A stretch of DNA of 64,000 nucleotides, taken from Streptomyces sp. WM4235 (lineage in GTDB: Bacteria; Actinomycetota; Actinomycetes; Streptomycetales; Streptomycetaceae). The notes below the pieces were generated by a model. That model had not been told where the DNA came from, made no database searches, and was given only the letters and a program-made list of their open reading frames with translations. Of the stretch, positions 1 through 8,077 are shown in pieces. Positions within the stretch are counted from its first letter, which is position 1, and the number at the start of each line of letters is the position of its first letter. A program made the translations under genes and the position numbers. The stretch is from contig NZ_LGDE01000002.1 in NCBI RefSeq assembly GCF_001279725.1, forward strand, positions 1-64,000. Reading direction: 5' to 3'.

Positions 1-1104
1 CAGCGGAACACGAAGGCCTCGGGTGTCATCCCGCAGATCTCGGTCATGCTCGGGCCCTGCGCGGGCGGCGCCGCCTACTCCCCGGCGCTCACCGACTTCG
101 TGTTCATGGTCCGGGACACCTCGCAGATGTTCATCACCGGCCCGGACGTGGTCCGCGCGGTGACCGGCGAGGAGATCACCCAGAACGGCCTCGGCGGCGC
201 CGACGTGCACGCCGAGACCTCCGGGGTGGCGCACTTCGCGTACGACGACGAGGAGACCTGCATCTCCGAGGTCCGCTACCTCATCACGATGCTGCCCTCC
301 AACAACCGCGAGAACCCGCCGGTCCACGAGAGCGACGACCCCCGCGACCGCCGCTCCGACGTGCTCCTGGACCTGGTCCCCGCCGACGGCAACCGCCCCT
401 ACGACATGCTCAAGGTCATCGAGGAACTCGTCGACGACGGCGACGTCCTGGAGATCCACGAGCGTTGGGCCCGCAACATCATCTGCGCCCTCGCCCGCCT
501 GGACGGGCAGGTCGTCGGCATCGTCGCCAACCAGCCCGGCCACCTCGCCGGCGTCCTGGACATCCACGCCTCCGAGAAGGCCGCACGCTTCGTCCAGCTC
601 TGCGACGCCTTCAACATCCCCATCGTCACCCTCCTGGACGTCCCCGGCTTCCTGCCGGGCGTCGACCAGGAACACGGCGGCATCATCCGCCACGGCGCCA
701 AACTCCTCTACGCCTACTGCAACGCCACCGTGCCCCGCATCTCGCTGATCCTGCGCAAGGCCTACGGCGGCGCCTACATCGTCATGGACTCCCAGTCCAT
801 CGGCGCCGACCTCACCTACGCCTGGCCCACCAACGAGATCGCCGTCATGGGCGCCGAGGGCGCCGCCAACGTCATCTTCCGCAAGCAGATCTCCGACGCC
901 GAGGACCCCGAGGCCATGCGCGCCCGGATGGTCAAGGAGTACAAGGCCGAGCTGATGCACCCGTACTACGCGGCCGAACGCGGCCTCGTCGACGACGTCA
1001 TCGACCCCGCCGAAACCCGCGAGGTCCTCGTCAGTGCCCTCGCGATGCTCCGCACCAAACACGCCGACCTGCCCTCGCGCAAACACGGCAACCCGCCTCA
1101 GTAA
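1..1104 (+). CDS. pccB: Acyl-CoA (propionyl-CoA) carboxylase beta subunit, 5'-truncated
   Basis: This is the carboxyltransferase subunit of an acyl-CoA carboxylase. It moves CO2 from biotin to propionyl- or acetyl-CoA to make methylmalonyl- or malonyl-CoA. The reading frame is open from base 1, so the true start lies before the window; 367 residues are visible against about 530 in the family. Seen: the Gly-rich GGAAYSPAL stretch, DVPGFLPGVDQEHGGI (CoA/biotin oxyanion region) and KAYGGAYIVMDS. The Gly-Ala clusters of both crotonase-like halves are intact. The accE remnant follows 21 bp downstream behind an AAGGAG ribosome site, the usual pccB-accE operon. Substrate preference cannot be fixed from sequence alone; the pccB symbol rests on the neighbouring accE and conservons. 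Confidence 0.95.
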   Translation, partial: QRNTKASGVIPQISVMLGPCAGGAAYSPALTDFVFMVRDTSQMFITGPDVVRAVTGEEITQNGLGGADVHAETSGVAHFAYDDEETCISEVRYLITMLPSNNRENPPVHESDDPRDRRSDVLLDLVPADGNRPYDMLKVIEELVDDGDVLEIHERWARNIICALARLDGQVVGIVANQPGHLAGVLDIHASEKAARFVQLCDAFNIPIVTLLDVPGFLPGVDQEHGGIIRHGAKLLYAYCNATVPRISLILRKAYGGAYIVMDSQSIGADLTYAWPTNEIAVMGAEGAANVIFRKQISDAEDPEAMRARMVKEYKAELMHPYYAAERGLVDDVIDPAETREVLVSALAMLRTKHADLPSRKHGNPPQ

Positions 1105-1125
1105 CACGAAGGAGACCCGCCACCG

Positions 1126-1291
1126 ATGAGCATCACCACCGACACCCTCCTCAAGGTCGAGAAGGGCAACGCCGCACCCGAGGAACTCGCCGCGATCACC
1201 GCGATCCTCCTCGCCCGCGCCACCACCACCACCGACACCACGCCTGGAACGCAGCGCCGGCTTCCGCGCCCCGCACAGCTGGCGCGGCTAG
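1126..1291 (+). pseudogene. accE: Acyl-CoA carboxylase epsilon subunit, frameshifted
   Basis: AccE is a short (about 65 aa) actinobacterial subunit that stabilises the alpha-beta carboxylase complex. The ATG at 1126 follows GAAGGAG and encodes MSITTDTLLKVEKGNAAPEE, the typical N-terminus. After the ACC-rich run near 1220-1240 the frame is wrong. The conserved C-terminal ending GFRAPHSWRG and its TAG (1289-1291) are present only in the next frame, starting about 1244. In the starting frame translation would run on to 1530 through the terminators. The reconstructed product is only about 55 residues, so about 10 residues plus one or two bases appear to be missing. This could be a real mutation or a sequence/assembly error. 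Confidence 0.85.
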
Positions 1292-1325
1292 GTACGTCGC
1301 ACACGCGGCACGTCACACGGTTCAC

Positions 1326-1358
1326 CGAGAGCGCCGGGGCCCCGCCCCGGCGCTCTCG
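1326..1358 (+). terminator. Intrinsic-type hairpin after accE
   Basis: A perfect 15-bp inverted repeat (1326-1340 with 1344-1358) with a CCC loop, 35 bp after the accE stop. No U-tract follows, which is common for terminators in high-GC actinobacteria. Confidence 0.7.
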
Positions 1359-1423
1359 CGTACCCCGGGACGCACCGCGGAGAGCTCGCGTACGGCTCCT
1401 GTACGGCCCGCGGACGACGGAGA

Positions 1424-1474
1424 CACGGAAAAGGCCCCTCACGCTCCGACGGAGCGTGAGGGGCCTTTTCCGTG
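1424..1474. terminator. Strong bidirectional hairpin between accE and cvn2
   Basis: A perfect 24-bp stem (1424-1447 with 1451-1474) with a GAC loop. The AAAA/TTTT pairs within the stem suit both directions. It sits between convergent transcription units, pccB-accE (+) and cvn2 (-), and ends 15 bp from the cvnD2 stop. Confidence 0.85.
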
Positions 1475-1489
1475 CGTTCCGCGGAACCG

Positions 1490-2016
1490 CTAGCGCAGGC
1501 GCGCCATCAGCGCGTGCTCGACGAGCGTGATGAGCGCGCTCTTGGCGTCCGCGCGGTGGCGGGCGTCGGTGGTGATGATCGGGGCGTCCGGGCCGATCTG
1601 CAGGGCCTCGCGGACTTCCTCCGGCGTGTAGGGCTGGTGTCCGTCGAAGCCGTTCAGGGCGATGACGAACGGCAGGCCGCTGTTCTCGAAGTAGTCGACG
1701 GCGGGGAAACAGTCCGCGAGCCGCCGGGTGTCCACGAGCACCACGGCGCCGATCGCGCCGCGTACCAGGTCGTCCCACATGAACCAGAAGCGGTCCTGAC
1801 CCGGCGTACCGAAGAGGTACAGGATCAGGTCCTGGTCCAGGGTGATGCGGCCGAAGTCCATGGCGCGCTGGTCATGACGGCCTCGGTGCGCAGCGGGTTG
1901 ATCTCGGAGACCGCGCCGACGAACGTGGTCTTGCCCACGCCGAAGCCGCCCGCCACCACGATCTTCGCGGAGGTGGTGGAGCGAGCCGCTCCGCCGTTAG
2001 AGCTTGCGAAGTCCAC
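1490..2016 (-). pseudogene. cvnD2: Conservon small GTPase CvnD (second copy), frame-disrupted
   Basis: CvnD proteins are about 190-aa Ras/MglA-like GTPases that work with the other conservon proteins at the membrane. The GTG at 2016 opens a frame with the P-loop GGFGVGKTT and reads to EAVMTSA, then shifts and stops at 1825. The rest (MDFGRITLDQDLILYLFGTPG to the TAG at 1490) lies in another frame that starts with its own ATG at 1861. From family knowledge the missing segment should read roughly SAGIDDLT followed by a KTTTTVA-type G2/switch I loop, about 55 nt. Without it the Mg/GTP switch threonine is lost. The 3' part is nearly identical to the copy at 6574. Real deletion or assembly error cannot be told apart here. 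Confidence 0.85.
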
Positions 2017-2557
2017 TGAGCACCCTTTCGAGCAGTGTCACGTCTGGCTGGCCGCCGGCAGACTCGTCGCCGCCGGGCTGGTGAATGGCGACAAGGCCCG
2101 CCTCCGCCAGGTCGGCGACGAGGATGCGGGCGACACCAAGAGGAATGGAGAGGAGTGCCGAGATCTCCGCGACGGATTTGATCTCCTGGCACAGACGGCA
2201 GATGCGCTGATGCTCGGGCAACTGCCCTTGCAGCCGCGCGGGATCGGCCGTGGTGCTGACCAGCGCCTCGATGGCGAGCTGGTAGCGCGGCCGGGTACGG
2301 CCGCCGGTCATGGCGTACGGACGCACCAGCGGGTTGTGTGCCTTCGGGGCCTGCGGCTGCGAGGAGCGCGAGGGCCGCTGCGAAGGCCGGTAAGGCTGCT
2401 GGGGCTGCTGGGGCTGGCCGTACGAAGGCTGCTGCTGGTACGGGTTGTGCTCCGGCGCGGGCCGGCTGGGAGTGGAGGGGAAGTTGAAGCGGTTCTGGTC
2501 GTGCCCACCCTGCGGCTGCTGCGCGCCGCCATAAGGATGTCCTCCGGGTGTTGTCAC
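1997..2557 (-). CDS. cvnC2: Conservon DUF742 protein CvnC
   Basis: A 186-aa DUF742 protein of the conservon, with a winged-helix-like fold. The GTG at 2557 is chosen because GGAGGA sits just upstream and because the following PGGHPYGG matches the Gly/Pro-rich start of the family. Residues 1-75 are a Gln/Pro/Tyr-rich linker. The DUF742 core begins at LVRPYAMTGGRTRPRYQLAIE and ends in VTLLERVLSGLRKL. The stop overlaps the cvnD2 start by 20 bp, which implies translational coupling. The family is thought to help organise the CvnA-CvnB-CvnD signalling complex; its exact role is not known. Confidence 0.92.
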   Translation of the reverse strand: MTTPGGHPYGGAQQPQGGHDQNRFNFPSTPSRPAPEHNPYQQQPSYGQPQQPQQPYRPSQRPSRSSQPQAPKAHNPLVRPYAMTGGRTRPRYQLAIEALVSTTADPARLQGQLPEHQRICRLCQEIKSVAEISALLSIPLGVARILVADLAEAGLVAIHQPGGDESAGGQPDVTLLERVLSGLRKL

Positions 2558-2650
2558 GTTTCCTCCTCCGACTCCAAGAACGCAGTACTCCCTGTGGAAC
2601 CGCGCCACCGCACCCTATGGTGCGATGACGCGAAACGCACTGCCTGTCTG

Positions 2651-3064
2651 CTAGTTGAGCAGACTTCCCTGCAGCTCCGCACGCAGGTCCGGGGTGAGGA
2701 CACTGCCTGCTCGATCCACAAGAAGGGCCATTTCGTAGCCCACCAGGCCGATGTCGCACTCGGGGTGCGCGAGCACCGCGAGCGAGGATCCGTCGGACAC
2801 GGACATGAGGAAAAGGAATCCCCGGTCCATCTCGACGACCGTCTGGTTGACCGCGCCACCCTCGAAGATGCGGGAGGCTCCGGCGGTCAGCGACGTCAGA
2901 CCGGAGGCCACGGCCGCCAGCTGATCGGCGCGGTCGCGCGGGAATCCGTCGGACATCGCCAGAAGGAGTCCGTCGGCGGAGACCACCACCGTGTGGGACA
3001 CCCCGGGGGTGTTGTCCACGAAGTTGGTGATCAACCAGTTCAGGTTCTGTGCCGCCTGGCTCAT
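2651..3064 (-). CDS. cvnB2: Conservon roadblock/LC7 protein CvnB
   Basis: A 137-aa roadblock/LC7 protein, the likely GTPase-regulating partner of CvnD (by analogy with MglB-MglA). Seen: MSQAAQNLNWLITNFVDNTP at the N-terminus, VVSADGLLLAMSDGFPRD and the FEGGAVNQTVVEMDRGFLF core. The ATG at 3064 is preferred. It lies 10 bp after the cvnA2 stop, with an AGGAGCG ribosome site inside the end of cvnA2. An in-frame ATG at 3091 would add 9 residues that the paralogue at 7655 lacks. Its sequence is almost the same as that copy. Confidence 0.93.
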   Translation of the reverse strand: MSQAAQNLNWLITNFVDNTPGVSHTVVVSADGLLLAMSDGFPRDRADQLAAVASGLTSLTAGASRIFEGGAVNQTVVEMDRGFLFLMSVSDGSSLAVLAHPECDIGLVGYEMALLVDRAGSVLTPDLRAELQGSLLN

Positions 3065-3074
3065 CGGGCTCACA

Positions 3075-6000
3075 CTAACGCTCCTGGTCATAGCTGTTAC
3101 TTGACTGCTCGGAACCCGCGCTGCGTCCCTGTTGGACACCGCGTCGCAGGTTGCTCAACCTGCCACGGACGTCCTCCGGTGCGCGGGAGACCTGGGGGCC
3201 GCCCTGCGGGGTCGTCTCCGCAGCACCCTCGACCAGGTTGGCCTTGGGCACCCGCCGAGGGAGACCGGACGGGGTGACCCCGCCCGCCTTCGGCTCACGA
3301 AGCTTGGCGGCCTGCTGCCAACGCTCGTCGTTGTTCGAGCGCCAGGCCTCAGGGCCTTCCTCGTCCGCCTTCGGGGCGGCGGCGGGCTGCTGACGCTGCG
3401 GCCGCTGCTCGAAGAGGGATCCGGTGGACTCCGCTTCCTGCTGTGCCGGCTGCCACTGCTGCTGGCTGCCGCGGCGCGGCAGGCCCGCTCCGGTCATCTT
3501 GTGACCGGTGTCGGCGGCGGCGCCCGGACGGTCGAAGCCTACGCGTTCCGGGGCCGGTTCGGGAGCGGGCGTGGATTCCGATTCGGTCCCGTAGTCCTGC
3601 TGGTAGCCACCCGAATACGTGTTCTGCTCGGGCCACTCCGCCTGCTGGGACTGGGGTTCGAAGCCCCCGTCGTACGACGGGGCGTCCTGCCGCTGGTCCT
3701 GGTACTCGGCTTCCGGATAGCCATATCCCTGTTGCGGATAGGCCTCGTAGGACTGCTGGGGCTGCTGGGACGGCCCGCCCTCGTACCCCGGGGCGTAGCC
3801 CGGCTCGGGCTGCTGCTCGTAGCCCTGGTACGGCTGGTACCCGTGTTCAGGCTGGGGTTCCGAATAGTCCTGGGAGGACTGCTCGGCCTGATCGGGGTAC
3901 TGCTGGTCCTGCGGGTAGCCCACCTGGGCGGCCAACGCCGCCCGGCGCTCCTGCTGGCCCAGCGACCGGCCCACGGGGTCGGCGCCCTGTCCGTCGGCTC
4001 CCTGGCCGCCCTGGGCGTCGTAGCGGGAGTCGTCGAAGCCGAGCTCGGCCGCCGTGCGCATCTTCGGAGCCTGCAGGGCCTGCTGCTCCGGGATGATCTG
4101 CGAGACCGTGAAGTCGTCGTCCGGTACGCCCTCGCCACCGCCACCGTGGGTGATGGCGTCGGGGAGCATGACCAGCGAGGTGGTGCCGGCCGCCTCGCCC
4201 GAGGGGCGCAGCTGGACGCGGATGCTGTGGCGGTCCGCCAGCCGGCCGACCACGAACAGACCCATGCGCTGCGAGATCGCGGCGTCCACGGTCGGCGGGT
4301 TGGCCAGCTTGTGGTTGATGTCCGCGAAGTCCTCGGCGGTGAGGCCGATGCCCTTGTCGTGGATCTCGATCATGACGCGGCCGTCGGGCAGACGGGTGGC
4401 GTTGACACGGACCTTGGTCTGCGGGGAGGAGAACGTGGTGGCGTTCTCCAGCAGCTCGGCGAGCAGGTGCACGAGGTCGGTCACGGCCTGGCCGTGGATC
4501 TCGGCCTCCGAGACGCCCGACAGCTCGACGCGCTCGTACTGCTCCACCTCGGAGGAGGCGGCGCGCAGCACGTCGACCAGCGGGACCGGCTGGTCCCAGC
4601 GGCGGCCCGGCTCCTCACCCGCGAGGATGAGGAGGTTCTCGCCGTTGCGGCGCATGCGGGTGGCCAGGTGGTCCAGGCGGAAGAGGTTCTCCAGCTGGTC
4701 CGGGTCGGCCTCGTTGTTCTCCAGGTCGGTGATGAGGGTCAACTGGCCCTCGATCAGCGACTGGTTGCGCATGGAGAGGTTCGTGAAGATCGCGTTGACG
4801 TTCCCTCGCAGGAGCGCCTGCTCCGCGGCGAGCCGGACCGCTTCCCGGTGGACCTGGTCGAAGGCGCGGGCGACCTCGCCGATCTCGTCCTGGGAGTCGA
4901 TCGGGATCGGCAGCACCCGGGTGTCGACCTTGCCCGGATCGGTGCGCGACAGCTGGTCGACGAGCATCGGCAGGCGCTGCTCGGCGATGTCGAAGGCGGC
5001 GGTGCGCAGGTGGCGCATGGCGCGGCCCATCTGGCGGGCCATCATGCCGGCCAGGATGAAGGCGGCGAGCAGGGCCACGACCACGATGGCGCCGGTCAGG
5101 ATGGCGTCGTTGCGGGACTCGTCGGAGACCGCGACCGCGTCCTGCACGGCCTTGCCGAGGAGTTCCTTCTCGATCTCGGCGTAGCCGTCGAACTTGGCGG
5201 TGGCGGCGGCCTGCCAGGCCTGGGCCGTGGTGCCGTTCTGGGCGAGACGGGTGTTCTTCTCGCCCGAGGCTATCGCCTCGGTCATGCCGGTGAGCACGGA
5301 GCCGTTGACCACGGGCGGGGTCTTGAAGGTGGTGCCCGCCTGCTCGGCGGCCTGCTTGGCCGCGGCGAGCTTCTGCGCGCCCTCCTGGGACTTCTGACCC
5401 ATGACGTCGCGCAGGCGGTTGGTGTCCGCGTCGGTGCCGGCCGCGACGTACTCGCCGATGGCGATCTCTTCGAGGTAGGCGTACGAGGAGAAGGCGACGA
5501 GCTGGGACTTGCGGATGTCCTCGCTCTCGCTCGGCCGGACCAGCAGGTGGGTGCCGACGGAGCGCTGGAGCGAGTTCGCGGCCTTGGCCAGCTCGATCGC
5601 GTAGACCATGCGGCCGTAGCTGGTCACGTTGCCGGTGCCCAGGCCGAGCTCGTTGGAGAACTGCATCAGGTAGTGCTGGACCAGCACGTACCCCTCTTCG
5701 GTGGGGATGGGGCCCAGCGCGTTGGGGAGGTTCTTCTTCGCCGACTCGGGCGCCGCGAGGTAGGCCGTCTTGCGGACCTGCTCCAGCTTCGGCTCCTCCT
5801 GACGGAAGAGCTCCAGGCGCCGTTCCAGGCCCTGGTTCCCCGGGAGGTCCTTCGCCGCGTCCGCGAACTTGGCCTTCGCCGCGTCCGTGGCCGCGTACGC
5901 CTTCGTGACGATCTCGCTGCCGCGGTCGCCGCGCAGCAGCGGCTGGGCGGTCAGGTCACGCTCGTCGAGGAGCGCCTGGCCGTATTCGGAGGCCGCCTGG

Positions 6001-6281
6001 ACGATGCGGGCGGTCTTCTCCGCGTCCTTGGCCTCGTTCCAGCTGTCGACGGAACCCTTCACCTGGAAGCCGCCCATGACCAGTCCGACGAGGACGGGTA
6101 CGAGGAGGATGGCGTTCAGACGGGTCGGCACACGCCAGTTGCGGGGCGAGAACCTGCTGGTGCTGCCGCTGCTCGCGGGTGGGTCAACGGGCACGTCGAC
6201 GGGCGACGCGGCCGCTCGCGGCGGCGGGGTGAAGTTGCCGCGCGCGGGTTCATCCGCGGGGCTCGAGTTGCTTCGCCTCAC
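3075..6281 (-). CDS. cvnA2: Conservon sensor histidine-kinase-like protein CvnA
   Basis: A 1068-aa membrane sensor. Order: short cytoplasmic N-terminus, TM1 at about residues 54-73, extracytoplasmic nitrate/nitrite-sensor-like helical domain (about 75-390), TM2 at about 393-415, HAMP, helical dimerisation region, HATPase_c with N-box (LLAELLENATTF, about 610) and G-box (IHDKGIGLT, about 640), then a 370-residue Gln/Tyr/Pro-rich tail ending SYDQER. I see no orthodox phosphoacceptor His motif. The start is GTG 6281. Its stop is 10 bp before cvnB2. In S. coelicolor CvnA-type proteins gather the partner Cvn proteins and affect development and antibiotics (family knowledge). The intact kinase sits upstream of a broken cvnD2. 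Confidence 0.93.
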   Translation of the reverse strand: MRRSNSSPADEPARGNFTPPPRAAASPVDVPVDPPASSGSTSRFSPRNWRVPTRLNAILLVPVLVGLVMGGFQVKGSVDSWNEAKDAEKTARIVQAASEYGQALLDERDLTAQPLLRGDRGSEIVTKAYAATDAAKAKFADAAKDLPGNQGLERRLELFRQEEPKLEQVRKTAYLAAPESAKKNLPNALGPIPTEEGYVLVQHYLMQFSNELGLGTGNVTSYGRMVYAIELAKAANSLQRSVGTHLLVRPSESEDIRKSQLVAFSSYAYLEEIAIGEYVAAGTDADTNRLRDVMGQKSQEGAQKLAAAKQAAEQAGTTFKTPPVVNGSVLTGMTEAIASGEKNTRLAQNGTTAQAWQAAATAKFDGYAEIEKELLGKAVQDAVAVSDESRNDAILTGAIVVVALLAAFILAGMMARQMGRAMRHLRTAAFDIAEQRLPMLVDQLSRTDPGKVDTRVLPIPIDSQDEIGEVARAFDQVHREAVRLAAEQALLRGNVNAIFTNLSMRNQSLIEGQLTLITDLENNEADPDQLENLFRLDHLATRMRRNGENLLILAGEEPGRRWDQPVPLVDVLRAASSEVEQYERVELSGVSEAEIHGQAVTDLVHLLAELLENATTFSSPQTKVRVNATRLPDGRVMIEIHDKGIGLTAEDFADINHKLANPPTVDAAISQRMGLFVVGRLADRHSIRVQLRPSGEAAGTTSLVMLPDAITHGGGGEGVPDDDFTVSQIIPEQQALQAPKMRTAAELGFDDSRYDAQGGQGADGQGADPVGRSLGQQERRAALAAQVGYPQDQQYPDQAEQSSQDYSEPQPEHGYQPYQGYEQQPEPGYAPGYEGGPSQQPQQSYEAYPQQGYGYPEAEYQDQRQDAPSYDGGFEPQSQQAEWPEQNTYSGGYQQDYGTESESTPAPEPAPERVGFDRPGAAADTGHKMTGAGLPRRGSQQQWQPAQQEAESTGSLFEQRPQRQQPAAAPKADEEGPEAWRSNNDERWQQAAKLREPKAGGVTPSGLPRRVPKANLVEGAAETTPQGGPQVSRAPEDVRGRLSNLRRGVQQGRSAGSEQSSNSYDQER

Positions 6282-6322
6282 TCGACCAACAACCTCTCGG
6301 CGGTGCTACTAGCTAGTTCGTT

Positions 6323-6334
6323 GAATTCCAGCAC
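6323..6334 (-). promoter_or_regulatory. 12-mer GTGCTGGAATTC shared by both cvnA upstream regions
   Basis: The minus strand reads GTGCTGGAATTC 42-53 bp upstream of the cvnA2 GTG start. The same 12 bases occur at 12065-12076 upstream of cvnA1. The 292-bp region 6282-6573 holds this motif and the cvn1 terminator, and must contain any separate cvn2 promoter. The motif's role is inferred only from its conservation between paralogues. Confidence 0.4.
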
Positions 6335-6517
6335 GGTTAACGGCCGTGTTCCAAACAGTTGAAATCGGCCATTCCCAGAGCCTTATGCCCCACATAAATC
6401 GGACATAAAGAGCGAGGGGCTGCAAATGCGGGGCCAGTTGTGAGCACAGCGGCACCGGGCGACCGCACCCTGTGCCCGGCCGGCCTCAATTCTCTGTCGA
6501 AACGTTATGAACGAGAA

Positions 6518-6549
6518 GGGCGGGCCGTGTCGTATGACACAACCCGCCC
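6518..6549 (-). terminator. Hairpin after cvn1 operon
   Basis: A 14-bp stem (6518-6531 with 6536-6549) allowing two G-U pairs, loop GTAT. On the minus strand it lies 25 bp after the cvnD1 stop and is followed by TTCTCGTT. It would separate cvn1 from cvn2. Confidence 0.65.
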
Positions 6550-6573
6550 TCACACGCGGCCATGATTTCCGTG

Positions 6574-7130
6574 CTACTTGAGCCGCGCCATCAGCGCGTG
6601 CTCGACGAGCGTGATGAGCGCGCTCTTGGCGTCCGCGCGGTGGCGGGCGTCGGTGGTGATGATCGGCGCGTCCGGGCCGATCTGCAGCGCCTCGCGGACC
6701 TCCTCCGGGGTGTACGGCTGGTGCCCCTCGAAGCCGTTGAGCGCCACGACGAACGGCAGGCCGCTGTTCTCGAAGTAGTCGACGGCGGGGAAACAGTCCG
6801 CGAGCCGGCGGGTGTCGACCAGGACGATCGCGCCGATGGCGCCCCGTACGAGGTCGTCCCACATGAACCAGAAGCGGTCCTGACCCGGCGTACCGAAGAG
6901 GTACAGGATCAGGTCCTGGTCCAGGGTGATGCGGCCGAAGTCCATGGCGGGGTCAGGTCGTCGATGCCCGCGCTCGCGGACGTCATGACGGCCTCGGTGC
7001 GCAGCGGGTTGATCTCGGAGACCGCGCCGACGAACGTGGTCTTGCCCACGCCGAAGCCGCCGGCCACCACGATCTTCGCGGAGGTGGTGGAGCGAGGAGC
7101 CGCTCCACCGTCAGAGCTTGCGAAGTCCAC
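6574..7130 (-). pseudogene. cvnD1: Conservon small GTPase CvnD (first copy), frame-disrupted
   Basis: A second Ras/MglA-like conservon GTPase. The GTG at 7130 reads MDFASSDGG, P-loop GGFGVGKTT and on to ASAGIDDLT, then goes out of frame. The remainder from MDFGRITLDQ (ATG 6945) to MARLK is in another frame. Compared with the family an HTG-KTTTTVA-type segment (33 nt) is replaced by 5 nt, a net loss of about 28 nt that takes out the G2/switch I loop. The downstream breakpoint (immediately before the ATGGACTTC) is the same as in cvnD2. The 99 nt next to it (6851-6949) are identical to 1767-1865. It may be mutated, or an assembly artefact. Confidence 0.85.
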
Positions 7131-7503
7131 TGAGAACCCTCTCGAGCAGTGTTACATCCGGCGTTCCGCCGGCCTCTCCATTGCCCGGCTGGTGGATGGC
7201 CACCATTCCGGCCTCCGCCAGGTCGGCGACGAGGATCCGGGCGACACCGAGCGGCATCGACAGAAGTGCGGAGACCTCCGCGACCGACTTCACCTCACGG
7301 CACAGCGTGCAGATGCGCTGGTGCTCCGGCAGCAGGCCGGAAAGGTGCATCGGATCGGCCGTGGTGCTGACCAGCGCCTCGATGGCGAGCTGGTAGCGCG
7401 GCCGGGTCCGGCCACCGGTCATCGCGTACGGACGTACCAGCGGCTGGTCGCCTTCCGAGTACGAATCTCCGTACGCATCGGGGTAGGCGGGGGGCGGGGT
7501 CAT
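7111..7503 (-). CDS. cvnC1: Conservon DUF742 protein CvnC
   Basis: A 130-aa DUF742 protein. The ATG at 7503 follows GGAGGATCA, a strong ribosome site, which fixes the start; the frame stays open further upstream but without family similarity. A short acidic/Tyr-rich N-terminus leads into LVRPYAMTGGRTRPRYQLAIE and the C-terminal VTLLERVLSGLRKL. It is shorter than CvnC2 because it lacks that protein's Gln/Pro linker. It overlaps the cvnD1 start by 20 bp and lies 151 bp after the cvnB1 stop, a larger gap than elsewhere in the operon. Confidence 0.92.
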   Translation of the reverse strand: MTPPPAYPDAYGDSYSEGDQPLVRPYAMTGGRTRPRYQLAIEALVSTTADPMHLSGLLPEHQRICTLCREVKSVAEVSALLSMPLGVARILVADLAEAGMVAIHQPGNGEAGGTPDVTLLERVLSGLRKL

Positions 7504-7654
7504 TGATCCTCCGGGCTGGACAGCAGTGGTCAGCGTGCCGTCTGACAGGGCGGCCGGTGGGGGGACGTGATGACGGCCTGTCGGGGGTACTGGATTCCGG
7601 GGCACGAGCCCCGGGCTCCCGGCCGGAAGTACCGTCCGGCCGGGAGTCTGGCAG

Positions 7655-8068
7655 TCAGATGAGCAGGCTTCCCTGCAGCTCCGCGCGCAGGTCCGGGGTG
7701 AGGACACTGCCGGCGCGGTCCACGAGGAGGGCCATCTCGTAGCCCACGAGGCCGATGTCGCACTCGGGGTGCGCGAGAACGGCCAGCGAGGATCCGTCGG
7801 ACACGGACATGAGGAAAAGGAATCCCCGGTCCATCTCCACGACCGTCTGGTTGACGGCGCCACCCTCGAAGATGCGGGAGGCACCGGCGGTCAGCGACGT
7901 CAGACCGGAGGCCACGGCCGCCAGCTGATCGGCGCGGTCACGCGGGAAACCTTCCGACATCGCCAGAAGGAGTCCGTCGGCGGAGACCACCACGGTGTGG
8001 GACACCCCAGGGGTGTTGTCCACGAAGTTGGTGATCAACCAGTTCAGGTTCTGTGCCGCCTGGCTCAT
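7655..8068 (-). CDS. cvnB1: Conservon roadblock/LC7 protein CvnB
   Basis: A 137-aa roadblock/LC7 protein, nearly residue-for-residue equal to the copy at 2651, differing mainly at EGFPRD for DGFPRD and the C-terminal LLI. The start is ATG 8068; cvnA1 ends at 8078 with a CAGGAGCGATAG sequence that supplies the ribosome site. It is the likely regulator/GAP-like partner of the CvnD GTPase. The high identity between paralogues suggests recent duplication or gene conversion. Confidence 0.93.
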   Translation of the reverse strand: MSQAAQNLNWLITNFVDNTPGVSHTVVVSADGLLLAMSEGFPRDRADQLAAVASGLTSLTAGASRIFEGGAVNQTVVEMDRGFLFLMSVSDGSSLAVLAHPECDIGLVGYEMALLVDRAGSVLTPDLRAELQGSLLI

Positions 8069-8077
8069 CGAACTCAA

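Noticed and set aside
1200..1291. Programmed ribosomal frameshift in accE
   Set aside because: No slippery heptamer, shift stop or downstream pseudoknot is visible, and the combined product would still be short; mutation or error is simpler.
1126..1530. 134-aa open version of AccE reading through to 1530
   Set aside because: The extra part crosses two terminator hairpins and lacks the AccE ending, which is present in another frame.
3132..6362. 1076-aa open frame on the plus strand opposite cvnA2
   Set aside because: Same reason: antisense of a long high-GC gene; composition is unlike any protein family.
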